Below are positions 20,429-29,384 of a stretch of 64,000 bases of DNA, piece by piece. Within the stretch, counting starts at the first letter, position 1. Each line of letters begins with the position of its first letter. Below the pieces are notes generated by a model. The model worked only from the letters and a program-made list of their open reading frames with translations. It made no database searches and was not told the DNA's origin. Made by a program: the position numbers and the translations under genes. The DNA lies in NCBI RefSeq assembly GCF_001989455.1, contig NZ_CP018346.1:372001-436000 (forward strand). Direction: 5' to 3'. Source of the stretch: Prochlorococcus sp. RS04. Lineage in GTDB: Bacteria > Cyanobacteriota > Cyanobacteriia > PCC-6307 > Cyanobiaceae.

Positions 20429-20737
20429 TTAAATTTCTAAATTTTCCTCCAAACTATTAAAAGACCTTAACGCATCGTCAATTGCATCAGAAGGATCAGT
20501 CGCGTCATTCATACTATTTTGTCTCCGAATCATTTCCACAAGTTCAAAAGGATTAGTTGGGAAAGCTGAACTATCATCTTCTGTTTTAGTTGAGGTATCG
20601 ATTTCTAATTCTTCAAATAAATATTCAGCATTTAGGTAATCACTTTTTAAGAAAATTAATAAAGTAAAAAAAATTACAACCGTAATTGGTTTAAAAACGC
20701 TTTTGCAAAAGTAATTTTTCATTTTATTTAATTTCAA
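20429..20737 (-). CDS. Small exported hypothetical protein
   Basis: A 102-residue protein with a basic N-terminus and a hydrophobic segment at about residues 17-31 followed by LNAEY, consistent with a signal peptide or anchor. The remaining 65 residues are highly acidic and helical, with the segment NPFELVEMIRRQNSMNDATDP. I recognise no family. The pattern resembles small cyanobacterial exported proteins whose roles are unknown. It is the first gene of a minus-strand run leading to larC and divergent from xth with 56 bases between starts. Confidence 0.6.
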   Translation of the reverse strand: MKLNKMKNYFCKSVFKPITVVIFFTLLIFLKSDYLNAEYLFEELEIDTSTKTEDDSSAFPTNPFELVEMIRRQNSMNDATDPSDAIDDALRSFNSLEENLEI

Positions 20738-20793
20738 AATTCTTTAACGCCAAAATTTCCTGCTATTTTAATTTTACATAATTTGGTAGAAAT

Positions 20794-21639
20794 TTGTTAA
20801 TAGCAACTTGGAATGTTAACTCTATTAGAACCAGACTTTCACAAATATTGGATTGGATTAATCAATCCAATCCAGATATTCTATGTTTGCAGGAAACAAA
20901 AGTGATGGACGAGAGTTTCCCTGTTGAACCTTTTGAAAAATTAGGATACTCAGTAGAGATCTATGGACAAAAATCATACAACGGTGTGGCTCTTATTTCC
21001 AAAATAAAGCCGGAAAATGTTAAAAAAGGATTCTACGGTTGTAATGAGTCTAATCAAAATATGGAAATTTTCCTAGATCAAAAAAGATTGATTTCTGCGG
21101 ATATTAATGGCATTAAAATCATTAATGTCTATGTTCCAAATGGATCAACTCTAGAATCTAGTAAGTTCGAATACAAAATTAATTGGTTAAATTGTTTAGC
21201 TTCATTTTTAGATGAGCAAGAAAAAAAAGGGAAATTAATTTGTCTTATGGGTGATTTTAATGTTGCTCCATCCAACTTGGATATTCATGATCCAAAGAAA
21301 TATGAAGGAGGGATAATGGCGTCTGAGATAGAGAGAAACGCACTAAGTAATGTTCTGAAAAAAAGATTAATAGATGCGTTTAGGATTTATGAACAGAATA
21401 CTGGCCATTGGAGTTGGTGGGATTACCGTAACAACGCATTTGAATTAAATAAAGGTTGGAGAATAGATCATATATATATCAGCAAAGAACTGTCATCAAA
21501 ACTTAAAAGTTGTGTCATAGACAGCTCCCCAAGAGGTAATTTGCGTCCAAGTGATCACGCCCCAGTAATGATAGATCTTAACTTAAACGAAATAAATTCA
21601 GATTTTTTTGAGGATGAGGATAATTTCTTCGAAATATAA
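20794..21639 (+). CDS. xth: Exodeoxyribonuclease III
   Basis: ExoIII repairs abasic sites and degrades 3' ends. The 281-residue length fits. The motif ATWNVNSIR starts at residue 4, catalytic Glu is in LQETKV near residue 33, MGDFNVAP near residue 150 carries Asp and Asn ligands, and the C-terminal SDHAPV near residue 258 provides the catalytic His. The start is a TTG at 20794 since it immediately precedes LIATWNVNSI and no ATG is available. It is followed by a 226-base gap before hemL. Confidence 0.95.
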   Translation: MLIATWNVNSIRTRLSQILDWINQSNPDILCLQETKVMDESFPVEPFEKLGYSVEIYGQKSYNGVALISKIKPENVKKGFYGCNESNQNMEIFLDQKRLISADINGIKIINVYVPNGSTLESSKFEYKINWLNCLASFLDEQEKKGKLICLMGDFNVAPSNLDIHDPKKYEGGIMASEIERNALSNVLKKRLIDAFRIYEQNTGHWSWWDYRNNAFELNKGWRIDHIYISKELSSKLKSCVIDSSPRGNLRPSDHAPVMIDLNLNEINSDFFEDEDNFFEI

Positions 21640-21793
21640 ATAAAATAAATTGAATTTCTTTAATGCTTGAAAACGCCTATTAATAAAGAGTTATTTAAAG
21701 TAATATTGTTTTTAATTATGATTTCTTTAAAATTAATAATTTACAATCCAAACTATCGCAATAAAAATATCATAATGTAGAATTTCAATCTGA

Positions 21794-21822
21794 TTGACAA
21801 AATTTTTACTTATTTCTAATTT
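21794..21822 (+). promoter_or_regulatory. Promoter candidate for hemL
   Basis: A minus-35 box TTGACA at 21794-21799 and a minus-10-like TAATTT at 21817-21822 are spaced by exactly 17 bases. The predicted start of transcription would be near 21829, leaving a leader of about 37 bases before the hemL GTG. This is the best sigma-70 match in the window's long gaps, but the minus-10 departs from consensus at two of six positions. Confidence 0.55.
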
Positions 21823-21865
21823 AGAACATGACTAGATTTTTCTCAAAACATCATTTAGCTAAATT

Positions 21866-23167
21866 GTGACTGACATATTAAATTACACAAAATCAGAAGA
21901 AATTTTCTCTGCTGCCCAACAACTAATGCCAGGAGGAGTAAGCTCTCCAGTAAGGGCTTTTAAGTCTGTAGGCGGTCAGCCAATTGTTTTTGATAGAGTC
22001 AAAGGTCCTTTTGCTTGGGATATTGATGGAAATAGATATATCGACTACATAGGAAGCTGGGGACCTGCTATATGTGGACATGCACACCCTGAAGTTACAA
22101 CGGCATTACAGGAAGCAATTGAGAAAGGCACTAGCTTTGGTGCTCCATGCGTTCTAGAAAACCAACTTGCTGAAATGGTAATAGATGCAGTCCCATCTGT
22201 AGAAATGGTTAGATTTGTCAATAGTGGAACTGAAGCGTGCATGGCTGTTTTGAGACTTATGCGAGCTTTTACAGGAAGAGATAAAGTTATTAAATTTGAC
22301 GGTTGTTATCACGGTCATGCAGATATGTTTTTAGTAAAAGCAGGATCAGGAGTTGCCACTCTGGGTTTACCAGACTCTCCAGGTGTTCCACGGACAACAA
22401 CTGCCAACACACTTACTGCTCCCTACAATGATCTTGAAGCTGTAAAAAAATTATTTTCTGAAAATCCTGATGCAATTTCGGGGGTTATTCTTGAGCCTAT
22501 CGTTGGTAATGCAGGGTTTATTACTCCAGAACCTGGATTCTTGGAGGGATTAAGGGAATTAACCACTGAGAATGGATCCTTATTAGTTTTTGACGAAGTA
22601 ATGACTGGATTCAGAATAAGTTATGGGGGAGCTCAAGAAAAGTTTGGGGTTACTCCTGATTTAACAACCCTTGGGAAAGTAATTGGTGGAGGATTGCCTG
22701 TTGGAGCTTATGGAGGCAAGAAAGAAATAATGTCAATGGTAGCCCCTTCAGGGCCGGTATACCAAGCAGGCACTTTGAGCGGCAATCCACTAGCAATGAC
22801 TGCTGGAATAAAAACTCTTGAACTGCTCAAACAAGATGGTACGTACGATAAGCTTGATTCAACAACTTCTAGATTAATTGAAGGGATAATTCAGTCTGCA
22901 GAAAATAACGGTATCGCTATTAACGGTGGAAGTGTAAGCGCTATGTTTGGATTTTTCTTATGCGATGGGCCAGTTAGGAACTTTGATGAAGCCAAAACAA
23001 ACGATTCCAAACTTTTTGGTAAATTGCATAGAGAAATGCTTCAACGAGGAATTTACCTAGCGCCGAGTCCTTTCGAAGCTGGTTTCACATCATTAGCTCA
23101 CAGTGAAGAAGAAATTGATAAAACCATTGAAGCTTTTGACGAATCTTTTAACGCAATTAAAAAATAA
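21866..23167 (+). CDS. hemL: Glutamate-1-semialdehyde 2,1-aminomutase
   Basis: HemL converts glutamate-1-semialdehyde to 5-aminolevulinate, the precursor of all tetrapyrroles. The 433-residue protein has [10 protein letters not shown] near residue 142, [10 protein letters not shown] near residue 243, and the PLP-binding lysine in [17 protein letters not shown] near residue 270. The gene starts with GTG, since it yields the normal N-terminus and no closer ATG exists. A candidate promoter lies 44 bases upstream. Its stop codon forms the left edge of a hairpin shared with the convergent prohibitin gene. Confidence 0.98.
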   Translation: MTDILNYTKSEEIFSAAQQLMPGGVSSPVRAFKSVGGQPIVFDRVKGPFAWDIDGNRYIDYIGSWGPAICGHAHPEVTTALQEAIEKGTSFGAPCVLENQLAEMVIDAVPSVEMVRFVNSGTEACMAVLRLMRAFTGRDKVIKFDGCYHGHADMFLVKAGSGVATLGLPDSPGVPRTTTANTLTAPYNDLEAVKKLFSENPDAISGVILEPIVGNAGFITPEPGFLEGLRELTTENGSLLVFDEVMTGFRISYGGAQEKFGVTPDLTTLGKVIGGGLPVGAYGGKKEIMSMVAPSGPVYQAGTLSGNPLAMTAGIKTLELLKQDGTYDKLDSTTSRLIEGIIQSAENNGIAINGGSVSAMFGFFLCDGPVRNFDEAKTNDSKLFGKLHREMLQRGIYLAPSPFEAGFTSLAHSEEEIDKTIEAFDESFNAIKK

Positions 23168-23209
23168 TCATTTACTAGTATTTCCTTAAAGAAAAAAAGT
23201 AAATGATTA
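23165..23209. terminator. Hairpin between hemL and the prohibitin gene
   Basis: An 11-bp perfect inverted repeat, TAATCATTTAC at 23165-23175 and GTAAATGATTA at 23199-23209, with further pairing possible inside the loop (TTTCCTTAAAGAAA). The left arm includes the hemL stop. Reading leftward it is followed by an A/T-rich tract, so it may serve the minus-strand prohibitin transcript and hemL alike. Bidirectional use is inference. Confidence 0.6.
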
Positions 23210-23238
23210 AAAAGTTTAGACAGATATTTTAAAAATAA

Positions 23239-24042
23239 TTATTTTCTACCACCAACTATTACTGGGGGAGAACCTCCTGCTGAACCTGGTAACCCAGGAA
23301 CAACTTGTGTACTGCCATCCCATTTATCGAGAAATAATTTGAAAAGTACTTGATCGTCGAGACTTCTATTTAATGTCTCATATCTGAGTGCTTCTTGTTC
23401 AGCAATTTCAACTTCAGTCTTTGCTCTTAGTAGTTGCTGACCAGCTATTTGCTTTTGTTCGATAGCAGCTCTATATTCTTCAGCAATCTCTAATCCAGTA
23501 AGGTCTAAGCTTTTAACATCTACATAATCGAATGAATTTAATTCTTGTGCAACGGTGTCACCTACTTTTTCAGAAATTACTGCGAATTCAGTAGCAATTG
23601 TTTCTAGCTCATATTGAGAAAAGACTGATTTTAGTGCTTTTAGCAAAGATGGCTGAACAATTTTCTGATAAACATCGCTATTTCTGCTTGCGATTGTTGC
23701 GAAGATCCTTCCTGCCTCGTTAGGTTTAACTGAATACTTAACAGTAGCTGTAGCCCTAATAACTTGAAGATCTTTAGTAAGCGTTTCAAATTTTTCTGGT
23801 TGAACTTGGGTTTTTATATCAAATGGATATACAGACTGAATAAATGGAAGTTTAAAGTTTAAACCAGCTCTCCTAGAGGGGCCACTTACTTTCCCTAGTG
23901 TTGTAACAACTGCAACTTGTCCAGAAGGTACAACAAATAATGATTGGGTTAGCAAAAGAAAGCCTGTAAAAGATAATACAATTAGTAATGTAGCTGTCCC
24001 ACCAGGACCTGTTGGTGTGACATTTTTAAAAGATGTTGACAT
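23239..24042 (-). CDS. Prohibitin/band 7 family protein
   Basis: A 267-residue membrane-anchored SPFH-domain protein. One helix at about residues 17-38 is followed by the SPFH domain (VVTTLGKVSGPSRRAGLNFKLP, seen near residues 45-65) and a long helical coiled-coil segment near 180-225 (EYRAAIEQKQIAGQQLLRAKTE region). Cyanobacterial homologues form oligomers in thylakoid or plasma membranes and are thought to organise membrane proteins or FtsH proteases. The C-terminal tail is Gly/Pro-rich (GLPGSAGGSPPV). It is the last gene of a minus-strand run. A promoter of its own may lie in the 109-base gap upstream. Confidence 0.9.
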   Translation of the reverse strand: MSTSFKNVTPTGPGGTATLLIVLSFTGFLLLTQSLFVVPSGQVAVVTTLGKVSGPSRRAGLNFKLPFIQSVYPFDIKTQVQPEKFETLTKDLQVIRATATVKYSVKPNEAGRIFATIASRNSDVYQKIVQPSLLKALKSVFSQYELETIATEFAVISEKVGDTVAQELNSFDYVDVKSLDLTGLEIAEEYRAAIEQKQIAGQQLLRAKTEVEIAEQEALRYETLNRSLDDQVLFKLFLDKWDGSTQVVPGLPGSAGGSPPVIVGGRK

Positions 24043-24151
24043 TAAATTTATACTTTTAATTAATCATATTTAAATAGATTAATTAGTGCATTAGGAAGAC
24101 ATTTAATTAAAATATTTTTTTAATAATTGCAAATTTAAATATAGATTTTAA

Positions 24152-24361
24152 TTAATAAATATTTGATTTAAATTCTCGCAAAAGTTCTAAATAAAGATCC
24201 TCATCTATCTCCCTGATATCATATTCAGAGGGTAATACACCATGCTTATGCTCATGTACCGCCATCCAGCAAAATTTCTCTATTTCTTCTTTTGAAAAAC
24301 GAGGGTATTCTTTTACATTCTTAATCAATGAGTTAATGAGAGATTTTGGATAAACTGCCAT
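24152..24361 (-). CDS. Small conserved hypothetical protein
   Basis: This 69-residue helical protein has no signal or membrane segment. A conserved-looking aromatic/His-rich stretch FCWMAVHEHKHGVLPSEYD near residues 30-48 suggests metal or ligand binding, but I know no family. It lies 27 bases downstream of the YajQ gene and 109 bases upstream of the prohibitin gene, both on the same strand. Clean intergenic fit and normal codon use support a real gene. Function cannot be inferred. Confidence 0.6.
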   Translation of the reverse strand: MAVYPKSLINSLIKNVKEYPRFSKEEIEKFCWMAVHEHKHGVLPSEYDIREIDEDLYLELLREFKSNIY

Positions 24362-24388
24362 ATTTTTAAAATAATCTTAATGAAGATT

Positions 24389-24886
24389 TTATCTAAAGTT
24401 ACTAGCTTTTAGAGGAATGTTCAAAGACTCCTCCAACTCACTAACAAGCTTGATTGCTAATTGAAGATCATTCTTGCTCTTACTAGCAACTCTGAGTGTT
24501 TCTCCATTGATGCTGACATTAATTTTTTTAATTTGATCTCTAATATTTTTACTGATTTTTTTTGCAATTTCTTGTTTGATTCCTTGTTTTAATAGAATTG
24601 TTTGTTTAATTCTATTACCACTAACTATTTCAATATCACCGTAGTCAAATATTTTTAAGGATAAGTTTCTTTTTATTGCCTTTTGTCTAATTATGTCATT
24701 TACAGCATTCAAAGTAAGTTCGCTATTAGTAATTATAAAAATATTTTCTTTTTCTAAATCAATTGAAGTATCCGTGCCCTTCAAATCGTAACGCTGAGAA
24801 ATTTCCCTTTTAACTTGATCCAAAGTATTGACTAATTCTTGTCTATCAAAATCAGAAACCACATCAAATGAAAAACTTTCTGCCAT
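24389..24886 (-). CDS. YajQ-family nucleotide-binding protein
   Basis: A 165-residue protein with the two-domain YajQ fold. It begins SFSFDVVSDFDRQELVNTLDQ and ends with LVSELEESLNIPLKASNFR, both family hallmarks in outline. RYDLKGTDTSI near residue 36 is another. The family binds nucleotides, and in Xanthomonas a member senses cyclic di-GMP. Whether this organism makes cyclic di-GMP is not shown by the window. It sits within a minus-strand run with SLOG-like and prohibitin genes. Confidence 0.92.
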   Translation of the reverse strand: MAESFSFDVVSDFDRQELVNTLDQVKREISQRYDLKGTDTSIDLEKENIFIITNSELTLNAVNDIIRQKAIKRNLSLKIFDYGDIEIVSGNRIKQTILLKQGIKQEIAKKISKNIRDQIKKINVSINGETLRVASKSKNDLQLAIKLVSELEESLNIPLKASNFR

Positions 24887-24951
24887 AGTAAATTATTAAA
24901 CGCTAAATATTATTAGCATAAATCATCTTTTAAATGGGGAAATGGGTTAAT

Positions 24952-25464
24952 TTAATCAAAAAATAACAAACTAACAACTTTGCCCATTTCTTCAGCACAT
25001 CTACAACTATTTAGCAAAGTTTCACTATCGTGAAAGGCAAAACATATTAATTGATCGCACCTAGTAATAATTTCTTGATTACAAAGACTACTTGCAAGTG
25101 GCAAAGGTAATTCATCATTTTCACTTTTTTCAACCAAATGCATAACCCTCTCAAGTTGATCCTTTATTTCGGGAACTTGTCTATCAAGACTTTGTGGTAA
25201 TAAAACAGTTAATAATGATGGATTAATATCTAAGACAGCTCGGATAACAGCTGCATTAACACCTTGAGATCCAGACGTAAGGATATTATGTCCTTCCTCT
25301 GCTAAAGACCGTGCTATCAACTCAATTAAGTGGATATCTACAATCGGTACGTGTCTAGTACCTAAAAAAGCAATTCTCCTTTTCCCATTATCTTGGAGTT
25401 TTGCAAGTTCTTGAGCTAAGGCATCAACACCTTCAGTTGCTGGTAGATCTAAAGAGCGACTCAA
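24952..25464 (-). CDS. SLOG-like Rossmann protein
   Basis: A 170-residue protein with a Rossmann-like layout. After a strand RRIAFLGTRHVP near residue 30 comes a helix, then NILTSGSQGVNAAVIRAVL near residue 60, which resembles the glycine motif of DprA/LOG-type SLOG proteins that bind nucleotides. Further segments LTVLLPQSLDRQ and CDQLICFAFHDSE resemble later strands. The gene lies between the BioD/DRTGG gene and YajQ on the same strand with 25 and 65 base gaps. Family placement is by pattern and moderate in certainty; it may be a Pfam domain of unknown function. Confidence 0.65.
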   Translation of the reverse strand: MSRSLDLPATEGVDALAQELAKLQDNGKRRIAFLGTRHVPIVDIHLIELIARSLAEEGHNILTSGSQGVNAAVIRAVLDINPSLLTVLLPQSLDRQVPEIKDQLERVMHLVEKSENDELPLPLASSLCNQEIITRCDQLICFAFHDSETLLNSCRCAEEMGKVVSLLFFD

Positions 25465-25489
25465 AATAATAAAGTTCCTATATTTGAAA

Positions 25490-26599
25490 TTAGCATTTAT
25501 CTGAAAAATTGCAGGGAAAATCTATCTTTTCGAGAATTCTTTTTAGATTTACATGCTCTTGAACTAATTGAATAGCATAAGAAGCTTTAATAGATTCATG
25601 TATTCTGACATGACCAAAAGCTTGTTCAATAATTTCAACGGAGGAAAGAGTATCTAATTCCACCTTTAAAATTGGCACCTCCAATTCCTCCGCTCTATGA
25701 ATCAATTGTGACAAAGGATCTCCTAAACCAGTTAAAATAAGGCATTGAGTCGAAGCCTCTAAAGCAGCAAGTTGGATATCAGTTCTATCAGCTCCTGTAA
25801 CTACAGCCATATTTCGTCTTCTCCTGAAAAATTCCATTGCAGAATTCACACCCATTGCACCAATACTCAATGTTTCGACAAGCAATTGATCTTTTTCTGA
25901 GCAACAAATAACTTGGGCATCTAGTCTTCTTACAAGCTCACCTACGGTGACACTTCTAAGAAGTGGTGATTTAGGCATCACTCCAAATACTTCAATACCT
26001 AGATCTTTAAGAGAGGGTATTATTTCATTTTTAACTTTTTCGACTTCTTGCGGCAAAACTCCGTTTAATACAACTCCAGCCAATTTCTCACCTAATTGTT
26101 TTTGCGCATCAAGTAATGCATCGACACTTTTACAATCTTCCCATAAATTCACAATTAAAACTTTCGCATCTAAATCCTTAGCTAGTTGTGGGAGACTTAA
26201 TCCATAAATCATACCCTCATGAAGACTTCCGGCTGCCTCTAAAATATTCAGACCTTCAAAATCATCATTAACCAATCCTTCAATCTGATCAAAACCTTTT
26301 CCTGGAAGTAAGTCTTTATTGAAGATTCTTTTTTCAGCTGAGATATTATCCAATAATCCTACTGAGGAAATTAAATTCTCCTCTTCGATATTTAATGTTG
26401 ATCCAATAAACTTAACATCATCATCTATTAATCCTTCATAAGACATTGAGGGAAGATTAGTAAGTTCAATACATGTTGCTAGAGGTTTTCCTATGCGTAC
26501 TTTTTTTTTCTTCTGTAAAAGTTTTTTTGCTATCCCAAGAACCATTGCAGACTTACCACTAAATGGCTCACATGAGCCAATTAACAATATATCGCTCAT
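25490..26599 (-). CDS. BioD-like ATPase with DRTGG domain
   Basis: A 369-residue protein. The N-terminal P-loop (GSCEPFSGKSAMVLGIAKKL near residue 8) resembles BioD/CobB-type amidoligase or phosphate acetyltransferase N-terminal domains. The region with VVTGADRTDIQLAALEAS near residue 268 is a DRTGG domain, found in Pta and CBS-pyrophosphatases as a ligand-sensing module. No catalytic phosphotransacetylase domain is attached, so it is probably a regulator or a nucleotide-binding sensor. Some annotations call it cobyrinic acid a,c-diamide synthase-like. It is the first gene of the minus-strand run. Confidence 0.75.
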   Translation of the reverse strand: MSDILLIGSCEPFSGKSAMVLGIAKKLLQKKKKVRIGKPLATCIELTNLPSMSYEGLIDDDVKFIGSTLNIEEENLISSVGLLDNISAEKRIFNKDLLPGKGFDQIEGLVNDDFEGLNILEAAGSLHEGMIYGLSLPQLAKDLDAKVLIVNLWEDCKSVDALLDAQKQLGEKLAGVVLNGVLPQEVEKVKNEIIPSLKDLGIEVFGVMPKSPLLRSVTVGELVRRLDAQVICCSEKDQLLVETLSIGAMGVNSAMEFFRRRRNMAVVTGADRTDIQLAALEASTQCLILTGLGDPLSQLIHRAEELEVPILKVELDTLSSVEIIEQAFGHVRIHESIKASYAIQLVQEHVNLKRILEKIDFPCNFSDKC

Positions 26600-26753
26600 A
26601 ATTTAGTAAATTTTTTATTAATAGGTTTAAGATAATATTTTTTTCATAACTAAACAAATATTTATTTATGAGTTTTAATCAAATAAAAAAATAAATAATC
26701 TTTTTTTGATAAATTTATTTTAATTCTTTGGTATCTAATAAAAATCAAGCAAA

Positions 26754-27473
26754 ATGATAAATCCAACCAAAAACGAAAAAACCATAGGGATTACTGGAGC
26801 CTCAGGTGCGCTAGGAAAAGAATTAACAAAGTTGTTTCGTCAAAAAGGATATAAAGTGATTGGATTTACTCATAGTAAAACTAATTATGAAATAAATCTT
26901 GAATCTCCAAATGAATGGATTAAATGGGAATGTGGGAAGGAGTCTTCATTAAAAAAACAATTAGAGAATATAGACATTTTAATTTTGAACCATGGTATCT
27001 ATGATTTGAGTAGAGAAAATTCTAATTATGAAAACTCAATTGAGATAAATGCATTAAGCAAATTCAAATTTTTAAATTTATTTGAAGATATTGCTCTAAG
27101 CAATGATTCACAAGTAAAAAAAGAGATTTGGATAAATACATCTGAAGCAGAAATATTACCCGCCCTAAATCCGTCATATGAGATTAGTAAATCCCTTATT
27201 GGTCAATTAGTTTCGTTCAAAAAAAATCTACTGGACAAAAATACAAAGAAAAAATTAATAATTAAAAAAATCATTTTAGGGCCTTTTAAATCAGAATTAA
27301 ATCCTCTCGGAATAATGAGTCCAAAATTTGTTTCTAAAAAAATTTATGATTTAGCTAATTCAAAAAATTATTTAGTAATAATTAGTCCAAACCCTTTAAC
27401 ATATGTACTTTTCCCATTGAAAGAATTTTTTAATTTTTTATATTGCCGAATTATCTATAAATACAAATCTTAG
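26754..27473 (+). CDS. Short-chain dehydrogenase/reductase family protein
   Basis: A 239-residue SDR-like protein. The cofactor motif GITGASGALGKEL near residue 12 is intact, NHG appears near residue 80, a Ser lies in INTSEAE near residue 128, and the catalytic YEISK tetrad pair is near residue 143. The C-terminus (about 205-235) is hydrophobic, with LVIISPNPLTYVLFPLKEF, suggesting membrane contact. Substrate is unknown. An AT-rich 154-base leader separates it from the divergent DRTGG gene. Its stop lies three bases from that of map. Confidence 0.8.
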   Translation: MINPTKNEKTIGITGASGALGKELTKLFRQKGYKVIGFTHSKTNYEINLESPNEWIKWECGKESSLKKQLENIDILILNHGIYDLSRENSNYENSIEINALSKFKFLNLFEDIALSNDSQVKKEIWINTSEAEILPALNPSYEISKSLIGQLVSFKKNLLDKNTKKKLIIKKIILGPFKSELNPLGIMSPKFVSKKIYDLANSKNYLVIISPNPLTYVLFPLKEFFNFLYCRIIYKYKS

Positions 27474-27476
27474 TCC

Positions 27477-28316
27477 CTAAAAATCTCGATCTGTCAATAT
27501 TTCAATACCATCTTTTAAAACAACTATTGTATGCTCCCATTGGGCCGATAGTTTTCCATCTTTTGTTATTACTGTCCATCTATCATTTAATGTTTTACAA
27601 AATTTAGTCCCTTCATTAACTATAGGTTCCACCGCTAATGTCATTCCTTCGCGAAGGACGACGTTAGGCAATTCTTTGGTCCGAAAATTAAATACGGATG
27701 GTTCTTCATGAAGATTTCGTCCAACTCCATGACCTGTATAGTCTTCTACAACACTAAAGCCATTTTCTACAACAACGTCTTCGATTTCCCCAGCCACATC
27801 AAGAAGTGTATTCCCTGCCTTGATTTTCGAAAGCCCCGCATACAATGCTTTAAAAGCTATATCACTAAGTTTTTGAGCCTTTGGACTAACTTCTCCTACA
27901 CAAATTGATATACAACTATCTCCATGGAAACCATCTAAATATGCCCCTGTATCAATTTTAACCAAGTCACCATTTTTAATTATTTTATTTTTACTTGGAA
28001 TTCCGTGAACAACCTCATTATTAATACTAGAACATATACTTGAAGGGAATCCATGGTAGCCCTTGAAACTTGGGACAGCTCCAAAACTTTTTATTCTCTT
28101 TTCTGCAAAATCATCTAAATCTTTTGTACTCATTCCAGGTTTAATTAAGTCATTAATTTCTCTCAAAACAGTAGCTACAATTCTGCTAGATTTTTTCATC
28201 AAATTTATTTCCCGTGAAGACTTTATTTCGATTCCTCTTCTCCTCTGAATAAATGGAACTTGATCATTAGCTTTGGAATTATTTTTATTTAACAAAAGAT
28301 CTGCAAAATGTCTCAT
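27477..28316 (-). CDS. map: Methionine aminopeptidase, type I
   Basis: Map removes the initiator methionine from nascent proteins. The 279-residue length includes about 30 extra N-terminal residues before REINLMKKSSRIVA. Metal ligands occur in IDTGAYLDGFHGDSC near residue 121 (Asp pair), GHGVGRNLHEEP near residue 197 (His), and EPIVNEG and WEHTIVV near residues 231 and 258 (Glu). All five ligands are present. It converges with the SDR gene and is divergent from the small PepSY-like gene. Confidence 0.97.
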   Translation of the reverse strand: MRHFADLLLNKNNSKANDQVPFIQRRRGIEIKSSREINLMKKSSRIVATVLREINDLIKPGMSTKDLDDFAEKRIKSFGAVPSFKGYHGFPSSICSSINNEVVHGIPSKNKIIKNGDLVKIDTGAYLDGFHGDSCISICVGEVSPKAQKLSDIAFKALYAGLSKIKAGNTLLDVAGEIEDVVVENGFSVVEDYTGHGVGRNLHEEPSVFNFRTKELPNVVLREGMTLAVEPIVNEGTKFCKTLNDRWTVITKDGKLSAQWEHTIVVLKDGIEILTDRDF

Positions 28317-28411
28317 TGGAATAAATAATAGTAATAGGTAAATATCTTCAAAATAGCCTTTATGATCTTGGCTACCTTAAATCTATCAATAACAATAGGA
28401 AAGAAACAAAA

Positions 28412-28720
28412 ATGAAAACTTTATTTAATTCTAGGCAATTTCATAAGGCTTTGGCGCCCTGGATTTTTCTTCCATTATTTATATCTTCAATTACTGGTCT
28501 TCTTTATAGGGTTTCAAAAGATTTACTGGGTTTCTCTAGAGAACAAGTTCATTGGTTAATGTCTCTCCATGAGGGCGAATGGCTTGGAGATAATGGAGAA
28601 CTTATATATGTGATATTTAATTCCCTTGGAGTTTTATGGATGCTCGTCACAGGATTCCAAATGTTTTCAAAAACAATTTCATTTACCAAAAAGGTTACTA
28701 AAGGCGAGTCAAAAGGTTAA
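28412..28720 (+). CDS. Small PepSY-TM-like membrane protein
   Basis: A 102-residue protein with two helices near residues 16-34 and 64-85. His11 precedes the first helix (HKALAPW), and [13 protein letters not shown] sits between them, resembling one quarter of a PepSY-associated transmembrane protein. The conserved His residues could bind heme or metal. Function unknown. It is 23 bases upstream of rplS and on the same strand, so co-transcription is possible. The family resemblance is by pattern only. Confidence 0.65.
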   Translation: MKTLFNSRQFHKALAPWIFLPLFISSITGLLYRVSKDLLGFSREQVHWLMSLHEGEWLGDNGELIYVIFNSLGVLWMLVTGFQMFSKTISFTKKVTKGESKG

Positions 28721-28743
28721 GATATAGAACTTGTAGGATAATA

Positions 28744-29223
28744 ATGACCAAAATGGCCAAAGAGAAACAAGAGAAGGATTTAGAAACCGGTATTAAAGCT
28801 GACACATCAGTTGATGTAACAGTTGAACAAAAAGAAAAAAATACGGTTTCTGAGACTACGCAAACCTTAAGCGCATCAAATCTTATTAAGGAATTTGAGA
28901 ATGAACAATTAAAAAAAGAACTACCTGAAATATATGTTGGGGACACTGTTAAAGTTGGAGTGAAAATTACAGAAGGTAATAAAGAAAGAGTCCAACCTTA
29001 TGAAGGCGTTGTCATAGCAAAAAGACATGGAGGAATAAACCAGACTATTACAGTTAGAAGAATTTTTCAGGGTATAGGTGTTGAAAGAGTATTTATGCTA
29101 CATAGTCCACAGGTTGCCTCTCTAAAAGTTGAACGTAGAGGTAAAGTAAGAAGAGCTAAATTATTCTATCTGAGAGATAGAGTAGGAAAAGCTACTCGCG
29201 TAAAACAACGCTTTGATCGATAA
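28744..29223 (+). CDS. rplS: Ribosomal protein L19
   Basis: L19 sits at the interface of the ribosomal subunits. The core from about residue 45 to 159 holds the KOW-like [14 protein letters not shown] and [12 protein letters not shown] segments and the C-terminal [15 protein letters not shown]. The first 44 residues are a polar, Thr/Glu/Lys-rich extension, absent from E. coli but common in cyanobacteria. AGGA at 28735-28738 is properly spaced for the ATG at 28744; an alternative start at 28753 would lose three residues. Confidence 0.95.
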   Translation: MTKMAKEKQEKDLETGIKADTSVDVTVEQKEKNTVSETTQTLSASNLIKEFENEQLKKELPEIYVGDTVKVGVKITEGNKERVQPYEGVVIAKRHGGINQTITVRRIFQGIGVERVFMLHSPQVASLKVERRGKVRRAKLFYLRDRVGKATRVKQRFDR

Positions 29224-29261
29224 AGTTGTAAATTAATCAACTTTTTGTTCACAAAGACGCT

Positions 29262-29267
29262 TATAAT
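29262..29267 (+). promoter_or_regulatory. Minus-10 candidate for tRNA-Trp
   Basis: A perfect TATAAT lies 9 bases before the tRNA-Trp 5' end, so transcription would begin only a few bases upstream of the mature tRNA. No convincing minus-35 is seen at the usual spacing. The tRNA may alternatively be read through from rplS. Confidence 0.5.
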
Positions 29268-29276
29268 CATTTAAAT

Positions 29277-29349
29277 GCGTCGTTAGTTCAGTTGGTAGAA
29301 CGCAGGTCTCCAAAACCTGATGTCGGGGGTTCAAGTCCTCCACGACGCG
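29277..29349 (+). tRNA. trnW: tRNA-Trp (CCA anticodon)
   Basis: A 73-base cloverleaf without an encoded CCA end. The acceptor stem GCGTCGT pairs with ACGACGC, the D region is GTTCAGTTGGTAGAAC, the anticodon loop CTCCAAA carries CCA for tryptophan, and the T arm GGGGGTTCAAGTCCTCC is regular with discriminator G. It lies between rplS and a small gene and a TATAAT box lies just upstream. Confidence 0.97.
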
Positions 29350-29384
29350 TTTGATCAACATTATGTAAATCATTTTTTCATAAG

